Below, in pieces: positions 1-11,787 of a stretch of DNA of 64,000 nucleotides. The stretch comes from Alopecurus myosuroides (Eukaryota > Streptophyta > Magnoliopsida > Poales > Poaceae), in assembly GCA_028641055.1 (NCBI GenBank), contig CM054062.1, positions 271,393,092-271,457,091 on the forward strand, given 5' to 3'. The position numbers were made by a program, and so were the translations under genes. The notes below the pieces were generated by a model. The model saw nothing but the letters and a program-made list of their open reading frames with translations. It was not told the DNA's origin and ran no database searches. How positions within the stretch are numbered: position 1 is the first letter of the stretch; every line of letters starts with the position of its first letter.

Positions 1-2713
1 TCGCTGCCGCCCATGGCCGGCAACCGCCGCCGCGCCCGAGCTCGTCGGCGCGAGCTCCGGCGACCAACCGGCCAGCCGCACGCACCACTAGCACCCTCTC
101 GTTTTGCTCTACCTCGTGGAAGCGTTTGATTCGAAGAATTTCGCACGAAATCCATGATTTGCATAGCTCCTGTGCCAATTTGGCCACGGGTGACATCACC
201 ACGACGTCACGCATGCGTCATAAGGCCCTTTTTCAGTTATTTCAGTTTAAACGAATTGGAGCTGACACGTGGACCCCACGTGTAATTTAAATTACAGAAA
301 ATTGAATAAAATTTGAAATGCAATATCTTTTAATTGCTTAATCAGAAAAATAGGTTCAACATACCATTTTGTTCAGAAAAATACAATCTACATGTTCATA
401 TCATTTGCACACATTTTTGACAAAGTTGAATTTTGAGTATTATTTAAATCGTTTAAAATAAAGAAAATAAGTTTTTATTCAAGAAAATTAGAAAATTACA
501 AGTTATATGTCAAAATGCTTAGATTTTCAAATGCAACCTAGTTATGGTGTTTTCAACCCCTTTTGAGCACTTTAACTTGTCGCACCTCTAGGTTTTGCCC
601 GAATCGGCCTCCGAGGTCCACTTCGGGACTAATTTCACTAAAACTGTTTTCTTAACATATGAACCCTAGCAACCCATGAACCATGTTTAGGGCTTCTCTT
701 TAATGCATTCAAATGTTCATTCATACATATTGAGCATTGCATCGATGCCTGTTTTGAGTGTTGTTTTCTTTCTTTCCGGTGTTTGCTCTTATCGGTAGAC
801 CTCGAATCCGGAGTGAAGTTCGCACCTCCTGTTGCCGAATACTTGGTCTAAACAACCAAGTCAAGCACTTATTCCTGAAGCTTTATCTGGTTTTCTTAAA
901 GCAAGGCAAGCATAACCTCTTATCTGCCCATATATGTTTTCGAAGTGTTTTCCTTCTCGTACGATGCATGCTTTACAAAGTATTTTGAGTCAATCGATAG
1001 AGTTACCCTATTTAGTTGCATAAACCAGATATCATGTTTCCATGTTCCTAGCTGACATAGGATTTGTTTGTGTGTATCGCCAAAACCTCAAATATGCCAT
1101 GCTTAGTCATACATGCCTGTTTATCTCTGCTCCATCCGGTTGATGAATCAGAGTTACGAAATGAATCTAGTATGACAGGATAACGTGTCAAGGTTCGAGA
1201 TGTGTGGTTAATATGCTAAAAGGCTTGGATGAGTTGCCACATGGAATGTGGTGATTGACCTCGTTCATGCCCCTAGGAGCGAGTTCTCGCTTTTGAAGCC
1301 AAGACTGATCGTGCAACCACACGGGGATTGGATTCCCCTCGGTTTCAACTTGTCTAGTTTGTTCCATGAGTTGCCTAGTTCGGGAGTTCCATTTGGATTT
1401 GCGGGGATGTTAAAAACATTTACAAAACTAGGACGTGGCGGTGTAACAGCCTGTGGCGAGACAGTAGTTGAAGCACCGCTCACAATGATAGAGACCCGGC
1501 AGGAGATGGCCACTCCTTATTGGCGGTCCATCTCTACTCGGAGCGACTCATGGAATAGGTGAAGCAAGGGAAAGATCATGGTCAGCCACCCTCTGCCGGC
1601 ACATCGTCGGAATTGTGCCAATAGCTTGGCATTAAGAGTCGGTTGATACGTGTGGGTAAAGTTGTACACCCCTGCAGGGTTTAATCTTTTCGAAAAGCCG
1701 TGTCCGCGGTTAAGGACAACTTGGTGACGGATCCTGAGATCATAGATAACTAGAACATGACGTAAAAGATGTTGGCAATGAATGTTTAGTTTTAAGAGGT
1801 GGTTCCGGTTATCGGTGATGAAGATGATGCTTCGAAGGTTCGGAAGGCAATACCCGAGGAGAGGGTATTCTTATAAAAGATTTGTGAAAAACTTCTCTAT
1901 CTCCCTCTATTCGAAACAAAGTTGGATTTACGCAAAACAACCTTCATAAACCCTTTACGAACAAGCAGATATATAATACGTTAGTTAAGTCTTGTTGAGT
2001 ACCTCCCGTACTCATGTTTGCTTCGTTTTGGTTCAGGTGGAGTTCCATACCTTCGGTGGTGTTTCAACGTGGACATCGACGGATAGTTTGGGGTTTCCCA
2101 GGTAGCAGCCTGGAATCTATGGGCTGGGACGTCGCCTTACGGCCTCTTAGGCCTTTTTGGTTCTTGTTGAATAGCAACATATTATGCTTTTCGTTGTCTG
2201 ATGTAATGTTGGGTCGTCTGACCTCTGTTTGTAAGCTATACTCTAGTATTACTTGCTAAATAAAGCTTCATGTCTAGAGTACTGCTTTGATCGGTTGTGG
2301 GTTCCGAGCTCATTGTTATACATTTTTGGCTATGCCTGCATAGTTGTCGCAGTCGAGGGGTTGTGGAGCCGATGATCCATGTCCGAGCCCGCCTGTCGAT
2401 TTGATCGGCCTGGGGCGAGGTAACCCCAGTAACCCTCGATTGTTGTTGCACTTTCTGGACACATAGCAGCTCTGTATAGCTTTGGCCCCGTTTCCTTCAG
2501 TTTCATCCGACTCTTGGACGCTTTGATATGCATAGTTGGTTATGACTAGCATGGATACAAGGAGTAGTAGACCGGGGATCCGGACTACGTGCCGATGAAT
2601 CCGGTCTGCCTGCCGTTGTTTGTTGCGGCCGGGGCTGGTAACCCTGAAGCCCTTGTGAGTCCATGGCTAGGAGCACATAACAATATGTATATCTCTGGGT
2701 CCGGGGTCTAACA
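1..2713 (+). repeat. 5' LTR of element A (partial)
   Basis: This stretch matches 8334-11051 nearly base for base and ends in CA at 2713, just before the primer binding site. The GC-rich start is followed by an AT-rich part, a module of palindromes at 1671-1709, and a likely poly(A) signal AATAAA at 2259-2264. An exon-like block starts at 799 after a TAG acceptor, and another at 2037 after a TTCAG acceptor. The short open frames in it recur in the 3' copy and have no known protein match that I recognise. Confidence 0.93.
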
Positions 2714-2718
2714 AGTCT

Positions 2719-2730
2719 TGGTATCAGAGC
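2719..2730 (+). other. Primer binding site of element A (tRNA-iMet type)
   Basis: TGGTATCAGAGC lies five bases after the LTR end. It is the usual plant sequence complementary to the 3' end of initiator methionine tRNA, where minus-strand DNA synthesis starts. Confidence 0.9.
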
Positions 2731-3124
2731 AGGACTGCATGTAGGAAAACCCTTGCTATTGGTCGATGTTGAGTCTAGAGTTTGTGAAAACTATTTTCGA
2801 AATGACAAATGAGTTGTGAAAACATTCTTAGGGTTCTTTTTACTCCTTACCTGGTATCGTTCTAACTTTGAGTCACCTTATCTCATTTGATTTCAAATGT
2901 TTTACCTCTCACCTGTTAACTTCAAAGTTAGGGGCAAAATCGTTGGGTGTTTTTCCTAGTACTCCGTGTCAGGTTGCTAATGTTCTCAGAGTTTCCAAGT
3001 TACCTCCTTTGGTCTAAATTGTTGTTTCCTTTTGACTTCAGTTGATCCATATCAATTCATGAATCTTTCTATTGCATTCTTTCCATGGGAGTGTTTCTCA
3101 TGGTTCCGTTTCTTTGTACTCAGG

Positions 3125-4216
3125 ATGTCCGGGAGTATTCAAGATTCCGTTGAAAGTGGTCATATCGAGGGAGAGTCGTCATCTTCCTTAATGACGCAAG
3201 TTCTTCAGGATATCGAGACCAACCGCCTGAGAAATGAACATCTCCTTGAGCGTGTGGCGCAAAACACTGAACGTCGTCATGATGAATGCGTTGCATTTGG
3301 GGATTTAGTTCATGCTAAGCTTCCAACTTTCAGCAATCTCAACGAACCCATCGATGCTGATGATCTTCGTACCATCGAGCGCAAATTTAACGCTCTCCAT
3401 GTTCCAGAAAGTGACCGTGTGAACTTCGCCGCCTATCAGCTAGAGGGTGAAGCTGGTTCATGGTGGGAAGGTTTCTTGGCGTTGCAATCGCCGGGACATA
3501 AGGTTACTTGGGAGGAGTTCCTTAAAGAGTTCCGTGCTGCCCATGTTCCTGGGGCAGTTATGGACTCCAAAAGAAGAGAGTTCTTCGATCTGACCCAGGG
3601 ACAGATGGATGTTGAAACTTACGGGCGTGAATTCACCCGTTTAGCTCGTTATGCACCCCGAGATGTTGCAGATGATGCGGATAAACAAGAGTTGTTCCGC
3701 AAGGGTCTGGATTCCGGAGTTCGCTATGAGTTATTGTCTTTCCAGTTCCCAACCTTCCAGGACCTTTATAATCATGCTATTACCTTGGAGCGTGGCAAAA
3801 AGGAAATGGAAATTTCTTTGAAGCAGATTTCTGGAGAGTCACGTGCGTCTTCTTCTGGTTCCAAGAAGCGTCGTGTGTTTGTTCCATACAGTGCTATCCC
3901 ATATCCACCAGCTTTTCAACAAGGCCACCTCGGTGGGCGTTCTGGTGTTGTTGGTAATAAGAAACGACTGGTGACATGTGACGTGTGTGGTGAACTTGGA
4001 CACTACTCCAACAAATGTCCTCAGAGGAGACTTCCTCCACTTCAGCATGCTCTTACACGTGTTGTTAACCGTGGTCGTTTGAACCATGTTCTTATTGAAG
4101 AAGCTCAGAAAGCACCTGATGTCGTGTTCGGAATGCTTCGTGTCAATCTAGCTCCAGCATCAGTTCTGTTTGATTCCGGAGCGTCACATTCATGTGTATC
4201 AAGAGATTTTGCAGGG
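3125..4216 (+). pseudogene. gag: gag and start of protease, element A
   Basis: This frame encodes the capsid/nucleocapsid polyprotein that packages element RNA. I chose the ATG at 3125 over the upstream one at 3032 because it directly follows a CTCAG|G splice-acceptor-like sequence, an arrangement also found before gag in element B. The retrotransposon gag fold covers roughly residues 80-230, with a WWEGF segment. A CCHC zinc knuckle (CDVCGELGHYSNKC) lies near residues 285-300. The protease active site (FDSGASHS) follows near residue 350. The frame closes at 4240 after a one-base loss near 4235, where the protease continues in another frame. Gag itself looks intact. Confidence 0.88.
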
Positions 4217-5366
4217 TTGTTGGACATACCCTTTGTGTAAGTGGTCCCTCCGTTAGTAATCTCCACCCAGGGTCTATCCATCAGATCAATCATTGTTGCC
4301 CTGGTGTGCCAATTGAAATTGGAGGTTTGGTGTTTCTAAGTACACTTGCCATCCTGGACCAAACTAATATCAATGTCATACTGGGCATGGACTGGTTGTC
4401 AACACATCATGCCATGATTGACTGTGCATCCAAGTCTGTTACCCTGATTCATCCTTATGGTCAGACAACTCGGTTGTTGTTTCCTTGTGGGACAGTTCAA
4501 CCACAGCCATGTCCTCAGCTGAATGCAGTTGAAGTTCGACCGTCTCTCGAGATTCATGAGGTACCAGTGGTGTGTAAGTTTCCGGATGTCTTCCCGGAAG
4601 AGCTTCATGGTATGCATCATGGTTATTCAGTGGAGTTTGTTGTTGAACTAATTCCTGGAGTGGCTCCTACTTCTGAAAGACCATACCATATGTCTCTAGA
4701 AGAGTTGGTTGAGTTGAAGAAGAAAATAGAGGAGTCAGAAGGGAAAGGTTTCCCTCAGGCCAATACATCATCTTGTGGGTGTCCTACACTCTTCGTCATG
4801 AAGAAGGATACCACAGTTCCCCAGCTGGTCAGTGAATATTGTCCGTTCAATGATGTGGCAATAAAGCACAAGTGTTCTGTTCCTCAGACAAATGATTTGT
4901 TTGACCGTCTGATTGGTGCCACTGTTTTCTCCAAGATACACTTAATTCTGGGTTATCATCAACTTCAGACGAGGTCTGGGAATGTTTGTAAAACAGTTGT
5001 CAAAACTCGTTATGGTCTTTACGAGTACACTGTTATGTTTCCCGAACTCTCCAACGCTCCAACCATGTTGATGGGGCTTATGAAATCCATTTTCATGGAG
5101 TATGTTGACAAGTTCGTTGTGGTTTACCTCGACGATGTTATAATCTACTCCAAGTCCGAAGAAGAACATGTTGAACATCTTCAGCTAGTTTTGACAAAGC
5201 TTCGTGAGCATCGCATCTATGCCAAATTCTCCAGATGTGAGTTCTGGTTGAAAGAGCTCATATTCCTAGGCTATGTCCTATGTGCTGAAGGAGTTGCAGT
5301 TCTTCCTAACAAAGTTCAAGCCATATTGGACTGGGAGTCACCTAAATCCATCAAAGAGGTTAGCGA
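4217..5366 (+). pseudogene. pol: Protease C-terminus and reverse transcriptase, element A
   Basis: This is the continuation of pol in the next frame. It contains the protease end ([11 protein letters not shown]) and the RT domain. The YLDD box is at 5125-5136. The upstream catalytic aspartate, found as SKLDL in element B, is histidine here (SKIHL, codon 4939-4941). The SFGLTNAPA motif is altered to FPELSNAPT, and VDYRPFN to SEYCPFN. The frame is lost near 5362-5372 by a one-base gain. RT activity is therefore unlikely, although about 400 codons stay open without a stop. Confidence 0.88.
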
Positions 5367-7459
5367 ACTTCCTCGAACTTATCGGTTGTTATCACCGCTT
5401 TATTGAAGGTTTCTCCAAAACTGCCACGCCAATGACTGATCTTCTTAAGCAAGATAAACAGTTTGTATGGTCAAGAATGGCAGAAGAAAGTTTCCGGCTG
5501 TTGAAAACCAAGCTGGCTAATGCTCCTATGCTTGTCCTTCCGGACACGCGCAAGGACTTCGTTATCTTCTGTGCTGCCTCTCGTCAAGGTATCGATTGCG
5601 GTCTTTTGCAAGATGGTCGTGTGGTTTCTTATGCTTCTCGACAACTGAAACCACATGAGCTCAAATATCCAACTCATGCTCTTGAGTTAGCAGCTGTTGT
5701 GTATGCCTTGAAACAATGGCGTCATCATCTGCTAGGAAATCACTGTGAGTTCTACTTCCACCAGCAGAGCTTCAAATATCTTTTCACCCAACCAGATCTA
5801 AGTCTCAGACAAAAGAGATGGTTGGAACTAGTCAAAGAAACCAATGTGGAGGTCAAATGTCAAGTTGATAAAGGTAAAGTCGTGGCTGACACGACAATTC
5901 AGAAGTCTTACTGTAACAGCTTGATGATACAGCAAGATCAACCTTCTCTCCACAAAGAGTTCTCCAAGCTCAATCTTGAGGTTGTTCCCTCTGGTTATCT
6001 GGCTAATCCAGAGGTGAAACCATCCTTTGAACATCAAATCAAAGATGCCCAAAAGCGGTATCTAAGTATTACCTTGGTCAAGAGAAAGATTTCTCGTGGA
6101 ATTCCTACATGTTTTTCCGTTGATGATCAAGGTACCGTTTATTTTGGTGAACGTATTGTTGTGCCGAAGAAACGGAGTCTGAAACAACTGATCCTCCGTG
6201 AAGTTCATGAGTCACTTCTCTCTGTTCATCCTGGTAGCACCAAAATGTACCGTGATCTACGTCAAAGGTTCTGGTGGACCAAGATGAAGCGAGACATCGC
6301 TCAATTTGTGGCTGAATGCGATGTTTGTCGTCGTGCTAAAGCTGAACATCAAAGACCAGTTGCTACTCTCTATCCCACACCTATTCCTGTTTGGAAGTGG
6401 GATGAAGTTGAGATGACTTTCATTGTTGGTCTTCCAAGAAATGATCAGGGACACACCGCTATCTGGGTAGTGATTGATCGTCTGTCAAAGGTTGCTCATT
6501 TTGTTCCTGTCCATCAGGGCATCAATGCTAAACAACTGGCAGATTTATATGTCTCTCAGATAATACCTCTTCATGGTGTTCCTAAGAAGATCCTTTTTGA
6601 TCAGGGAAATCTGTTTACTTCCAAAGGCTGGGCAAGTTTCAAGCAAGCTATGGGAAGTCGTCTACATTTCACCATAGTTTATCAATCCTCCCGTAATGAT
6701 CACCTCGGGAGTCTGAATCAGACACTTGAAGACATGCTTCGAGCCTGTGTTATATCCTTCGGTAATGATTGGGAGAAGTGTATTCCATCTGCCGAGTTCG
6801 TTTATAACAACTGTTTCCAAGTTATCTTAGCCAAAGCTCCGTTTGAAGTTCTTTACAATCGAAGCTGTTCAATTCCGTTAAATTGGTCAGAAACCGGTGA
6901 AAGACAGTTCTTTGGACCGAAGAATCTGATCAATGAGACTGAAGAAACAGTTTGTATCATCCGTGAACATCTCAAAGCGGCTCGGTCTCGTCAGAAGAGT
7001 TATGGCGACTGTCAACAAGATATTCGTTATGATATCGGCGGACAAGCCTATCTTCGAGTCACACCTTTGAAGGGTGTTCATCGTGATGTCATGAAGGGAA
7101 AATTGCCGCCTCGCTATGTTGGTCCTTTCCATGTTCTTGCAAAAAGTGGGAATTTTGCTTATCATCTTCACCTACCTTCAACATTCCCACAGGTTCATGC
7201 TACATTCCATGTCTCACAACTTCGTCGTTGCTTCAAAGATTCCAACCGTGGTGTTGATTATGAAACCATTGATCTCAAGGATGATCTGACCTACCGAGAA
7301 TGTCCTGTCCGTATCCTCGAGGCAGCTGAACAAAAGATTCGATGCCGAAGCATCAAGTGCCTCAAAGTTCAGTGGTCTCATCATTCTGAAGCTGAAGCAA
7401 CCTGGGAACGAGAAGATCGTTTACGATCTGAGTACCCGTCCTTCTTTGCTAAAACCTAG
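5367..7459 (+). pseudogene. pol: RNase H, integrase and chromodomain, element A
   Basis: The third part of pol is open for about 700 codons and ends at TAG 7457-7459. RNase H lies at about 5560-5900. Its first aspartate is alanine (FCAAS, 5573-5575) and the last is histidine (FHQQS, 5759-5761). Integrase has the HHCC zinc site (about 6210-6340), but the first DDE aspartate is threonine (EMTFIVG, 6416-6418) and the glutamate is glycine (6707-6709). A chromodomain (LKVQWSHHSEAEATW) ends the protein at about 7300-7440, typical of Tekay/Del chromoviruses. By comparison with B, this product would be catalytically dead in both domains. Confidence 0.9.
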
Positions 7460-7496
7460 GAATCTCGGGACGAGATTCTTGTAAGGGGGGTAGACT
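7460..7496 (+). promoter_or_regulatory. Hairpin and polypurine tract of element A
   Basis: A perfect 8-bp inverted repeat (GAATCTCG, loop GGA, CGAGATTC; 7460-7478) starts at the last base of the pol stop codon. The purine run AAGGGGGG (7483-7490), the plus-strand primer, follows, and the LTR starts at 7497. The same order occurs in B and E. Confidence 0.8.
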
Positions 7497-10400
7497 TGTA
7501 ACATCCGCCTTTTTGTAATAAAGTGCTTGTGTGTTTGTGGTTGTGATCATGTCATGTCATGCATGCATTTTTTAACCCATGTTTGGTTTAAAAACAAGTG
7601 CACTAAAATTTAATAACGAAGTTTATTAAAACCACTTAAAAGTGCCAATTTAAATTGTTGCTTTAAAATGGTGCAATTTTTGTCCAACAAAAATATGTTG
7701 AGGTTGCCTATGTGTTAAGGAATCTAAAAATATTTTTTGTCAATTTTTATCTTTAACAGAAAATACCCCAACACAGTTTTTAAGTTGCTGTTTTAAAAAA
7801 GAGCAGGGGCCATTTGGTAATTTCCAGGAGGGTATGGGGGTTTTCGGAATTTTTCCGTTTGTCCTCTTCTTCCTCACGCCAGTGGACAGAAGGTCCATGA
7901 CGTCGCCTTCCCCTGCCACCTGCTGCTTCCCCTCGAGGATAAGGGCGAGGAGAAGCCTCCCCGTACGCCTCTCCCTCCTCAGTTGCCCTCATCCTCTCCT
8001 CTCTGTACCCTCACGCGCAGGAGACAGTTCTCCCAAACCCTACCCCGTACCGGCGCCAACCGCCGCTCGACGCCGGCGTTGCGGCCTACCCCGGCCCTCC
8101 CCGAGCAGCTCCCCGGCTCCGCCACCTCCCCTTCGTCCTCCTCGAGTAGAGGCAGCTGCAGGGACGCCCCGTGCGGGCCCAATTTCCCGCCGGACTTCCG
8201 CCACGGCCGCCGCCGGAATCTGCTCGCCGCCGGTGATTTCCGCCCCGTCTCGCCTCCCCGACCTCACCATCGGGTTCAGGGTGAGCTCCCGCACCTTCCG
8301 GTGCCCTCGCCTCGCTCCCTCCCCCTCTGGTTCTCGCTGCCGCCGTCGGCCGGCAACCGCCGCCGCGCCCGAGCTCGTCGGCGCGAGCTCCGGCGACCAA
8401 CCGGCTAGCCGCACGCACCACTAGCACCCTCTCGTTTTGCTCTACCTCGTGGAAGCGTTTGATTCGAAGAATTTCGCACGAAATCCATGATTTGCATAGC
8501 TCCTGTGCCAATTTGGCCACGGGTGACATCACCACGACGTCACGCATGCGTCATAAGGCCCTTTTTCAGTTATTTCAGTTTAAACGAATTGGAGCTGACA
8601 CTTGGACCCCACGTGTAATTTAAATTACAGAAAATTGAATAAAATTTGAAATGCAATATCTTTTAATTGCTTAATCAGAAAAATAGGTTCAACATACCAT
8701 TTTGTTCAGAAAAATACAATCTACATGTTCATATCATTTGCACACATTTTTGACAAAGTTGAATTTTGAGTATTATTTAAATCGTTTAAAATAAAGAAAA
8801 TAAGTTTTTATTCAAGAAAATTAGAAAATTACAAGTTATATGTCAAAATGCTTAGATTTTCAAATGCAACCTAGTTATGGTGTTTTCAACCCCTTTTGAG
8901 AACTTTAACTTGTCGCACCTCTAGGTTTTGCCCGAATCGGCCTCCGAGGTCCACTTCAGGACTAATTTCACTAAAACTGTTTTCTTAACATATGAACCCT
9001 AGCAACACATGAACCATGTTTAGGGCTTCTCTTTAATGCATTCGAATGTTCATTCATACATATTGAGCATTGCATCGATGCCTGTTTTGAGTGTTGTTTT
9101 CTTTCTTTCCGGTGTTTGCTCTTATCGGTAGACCTCGAATCCGGAGTGAAGTTCGCACCTCCTGTTGTCGAATACTTGGTCTAAACAACCAAGTCAAGCA
9201 CTTATTCCTGAAGCTTTATCTGGTTTTCTTAAAGCAAGGCAAGCATAACCTCTTATCTGCCCATATATGTTTTCGAAGTGTTTTCCTTCTCGTACGATGC
9301 ATGCTTTACAAAGTATTTTGAGTCAATCGATAGAGTTACCCTATTTAGTTGCATAAACCAGATATCATGTTTCCATGTTCCTAGCTGACATAGGATTTGT
9401 TTGTGTGTATCGCCAAAACCTCAAATATGCCATGCTTAGTCATACATGCCTGTTTATCTCTGCTCCATCTGGTTGATGAATCAGAGTTACGAAATGAATC
9501 TAGTATGACAGGATAACGTGGCAAGGTTCGAGATGTGTGGTTAATATGATAAAAGGCTTGGATGAGTTGCCACATGGAATGTGGTGATTTGCCTCGTTCA
9601 TGCCCCTAGGAGCGAGTTCTCGCCTTTGAAGCCAAGACTGATCGTGCAACCACACGGGGATTGGATTCCCCTCGGTTTCAACTTGTCTAGTTTGTTCCAT
9701 GAGTTGCCTAGTTCGGGAGTTCCATTTGGATTTGCGGGGATGTTAAAAACGTTTACAAAACTAGGACGTGGCGGTGTAACAGCATGTGGTGAGACAGTAG
9801 TTGAAGCACCGCTCACAACGATAGAGACCCGGCAGGAGATGGCCACTCCCTATTGGCGGTCCATCTCTACTCGGAGCGACTCATGGAATAGGTGAAGCAA
9901 GGGAAAGATCGTGGTCAGCCACACTCTGCCGGCACATCGTCGGAATTGTGCCAATAGCTTGGCATTAAGAGTCGGTTGATACGTGTGGGTAAAGTTGTAC
10001 ACCCCTACAGGGTTTAATCTTTTCGAAAAGCCGTGTCCGCGGTTAAGGACAACTTGGTGACGGATCCTGAGATCATAGATAACTTGAACATGACGTAAAA
10101 GATGTTGGCAATGAATGTTTAGTTTTAAGAGGTGGTTCCGGTTATCGGTGCTAAAGATGATGCTTCGAAGGTTCGGAAGGCAATACCCGAGGAGAGGGTA
10201 TTCTTTTAAAAGATTTGTGAAAAACTTCTCTATCTCCCTCTATTTGAAACAAAGTTGGCTTTACGCAAAACAACCTTCATAAACCCTTTACGAACAAGCA
10301 GATATATAATAGGTTAGTTAAGTCTTGTTGAGTACCTCCCGTACTCATGTTTGCTTCGTTTTGGTTCAGGTGGAGTTCCATACCTTCGGTGGTGTTTCAA

Positions 10401-11051
10401 CGTGGACATCGGCGGATAGTTTGGGGTTTCCCAGGTAGCAGCCTGGAATCTATGGGCTGGGACGTCGCCTTATGTTGCGGCCTCTTAGGCCTTTTTGGTT
10501 CTTGTTGAATAGCAACATATTATGCTTTCCGTTGTCTTATGTAATGTTGGGTCGTCTGACCTCTGTTTGTAAGCTATACTCTAGTATTACTTGCTCAATA
10601 AAGCTTCATGTCTAGAGTACTGCTTTGATCGGTTGTGGGTTCCGAGCTCATTGTTATACAGTTTTGGCTATGCCTGCATAGTTGTCGCAGTCGAGGGGTT
10701 GTGGAGCCGATGATCCATGTCCGAGCCCGCCTGTCGATTTGATCGGCCTGGGGCGAGGTAACCCCAGTAACCCTCGATTGTTGTTGCACTTTCTGGACAC
10801 ATAGCAGATCTCTATAGCTTTGGTCCCGTTTCCTTCAGTTTCATCCGACTCTTGGACGCTTTGATATGCATAGTTGGTTATGACTAGCATGGATACAAGG
10901 AGTAGTAGACCGGGGATCCGGACTACGTGCTGATGAATCCGGTCTGCCTGCCGTTGTTTGTTGCGGCCGGGGCTGGTAACCCTCAAGCCCTTGTGAGTCC
11001 ATGGCTAGGAGCACATAACAGTATGTATATCTCTGGGTCCGGGGTCTGGCA
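7497..11051 (+). repeat. 3' LTR of element A
   Basis: The 3555-bp LTR starts TGTAACATCC and ends GGCA. The part from 8334 matches 1-2713 with scattered substitutions. It contains a GC-rich, exon-like part at 7830-8410 with an AG|GTGAGC donor-like site at about 8280, AT-rich DNA, the palindrome module at about 10003-10042, and AATAAA at 10597-10602. The 196-codon and shorter frames in the GC-rich part occur on both strands and look like composition effects. Confidence 0.93.
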
Positions 11052-11449
11052 GCTTGATTTGAGTTCTATTGATGAATGGAGACGTGAAGCCTATGAAAAT
11101 GCTATACTCTTTAAAGAAAAACTTAAACAATGGCATGATAGGAGAATTATTAAAAGAGAGTTTCATGTTAGTGAGAAAGTTCTATTGTACGGATCTCGTC
11201 TCAGATGTTTTTACAGGAAAATTACTCTCGAGATGGAAGGCCCATATGTTATCGAAGAGGTGTATTATTCGGGTGCAAATAAAATTGCTTTACTCAAGGA
11301 TAACACTACACAAGTGGTAAATGGGCAAATACTAACATTATATTTCCGGAGATTCTTATGATCAAGATGTTGATACTATTGAAGTGGTAACACCGGAAGA
11401 GTTCATAAGGGAGAAAATTCTAGAATCTGTAGAGTCTGTTTTCGAATAG
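11052..11449 (+). pseudogene. Integrase C-terminal fragment, Athila-type
   Basis: The frame directly after A's LTR encodes EWRREAYENAILFKEKLKQW and then a basic, beta-rich tail (HVSEKVLLYGSRL), the usual end of an Athila-type integrase. The N-terminus is cut off by the insertion of A at 11051. The first frame stops at 11359-11361. A one-base loss near 11345 explains this, because the next frame continues with an acidic tail (DVDTIEVVTPEEF) to TAG at 11447-11449. It is a non-functional remnant. Confidence 0.82.
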
Positions 11450-11787
11450 GTAATAATTTTGTTAAGAAAATGTTCGCGAATTACTTTCCAAGTTATAAAT
11501 TGTTGATATATGGAAAATATAAAAATACCGAGCCAAAGAGGAGTAGGAGAAGGTGCCCGAGGGCACCACACCATGTGGCGGCTCGGGCCCACCCCTCGCC
11601 GCGCCACCGTATGGTGTGGGCGCCCTGGAGCCCTTCTCCGACTCGTTTTTGCACCGCGCCTTACTTTCGTTATACATATTTTTGCTATATAATCCCCCGG
11701 ACCCCCCAAGGTCCGTATATCGTTTTCTCGTCGTGTTTCTGTTTTGACCTGTTTCTGCCAGGATCTGTTTTCGGTTTTAGAAGCACC

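Larger units (their letters stand above)
1..11051 (+). mobile_element. Element A: Ty3/Gypsy LTR retrotransposon, Tekay/Del-type chromovirus
   Basis: Two long direct repeats (1-2713 and 7497-11051) flank an interior with an initiator-Met-type primer site, gag, protease, RT, RNase H, integrase and a C-terminal chromodomain, in the Ty3/Gypsy order. The 5' LTR is truncated by the window start: base 1 matches base 8334, so about 837 bp are missing. The element ends at 11051, and the next bases continue an Athila-type integrase frame, so A inserted into that older element. The 5' target duplication lies outside the window. The coding region has two frameshifts and lacks several catalytic residues, so this copy cannot be autonomous. 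Confidence 0.93.

Noticed and set aside
7834..8547. Overlapping frames of 67-196 codons on both strands in the LTR of A
   Set aside because: GC-rich, low-complexity, open in several frames at once, and inside an LTR. They look like composition effects, not a gene.
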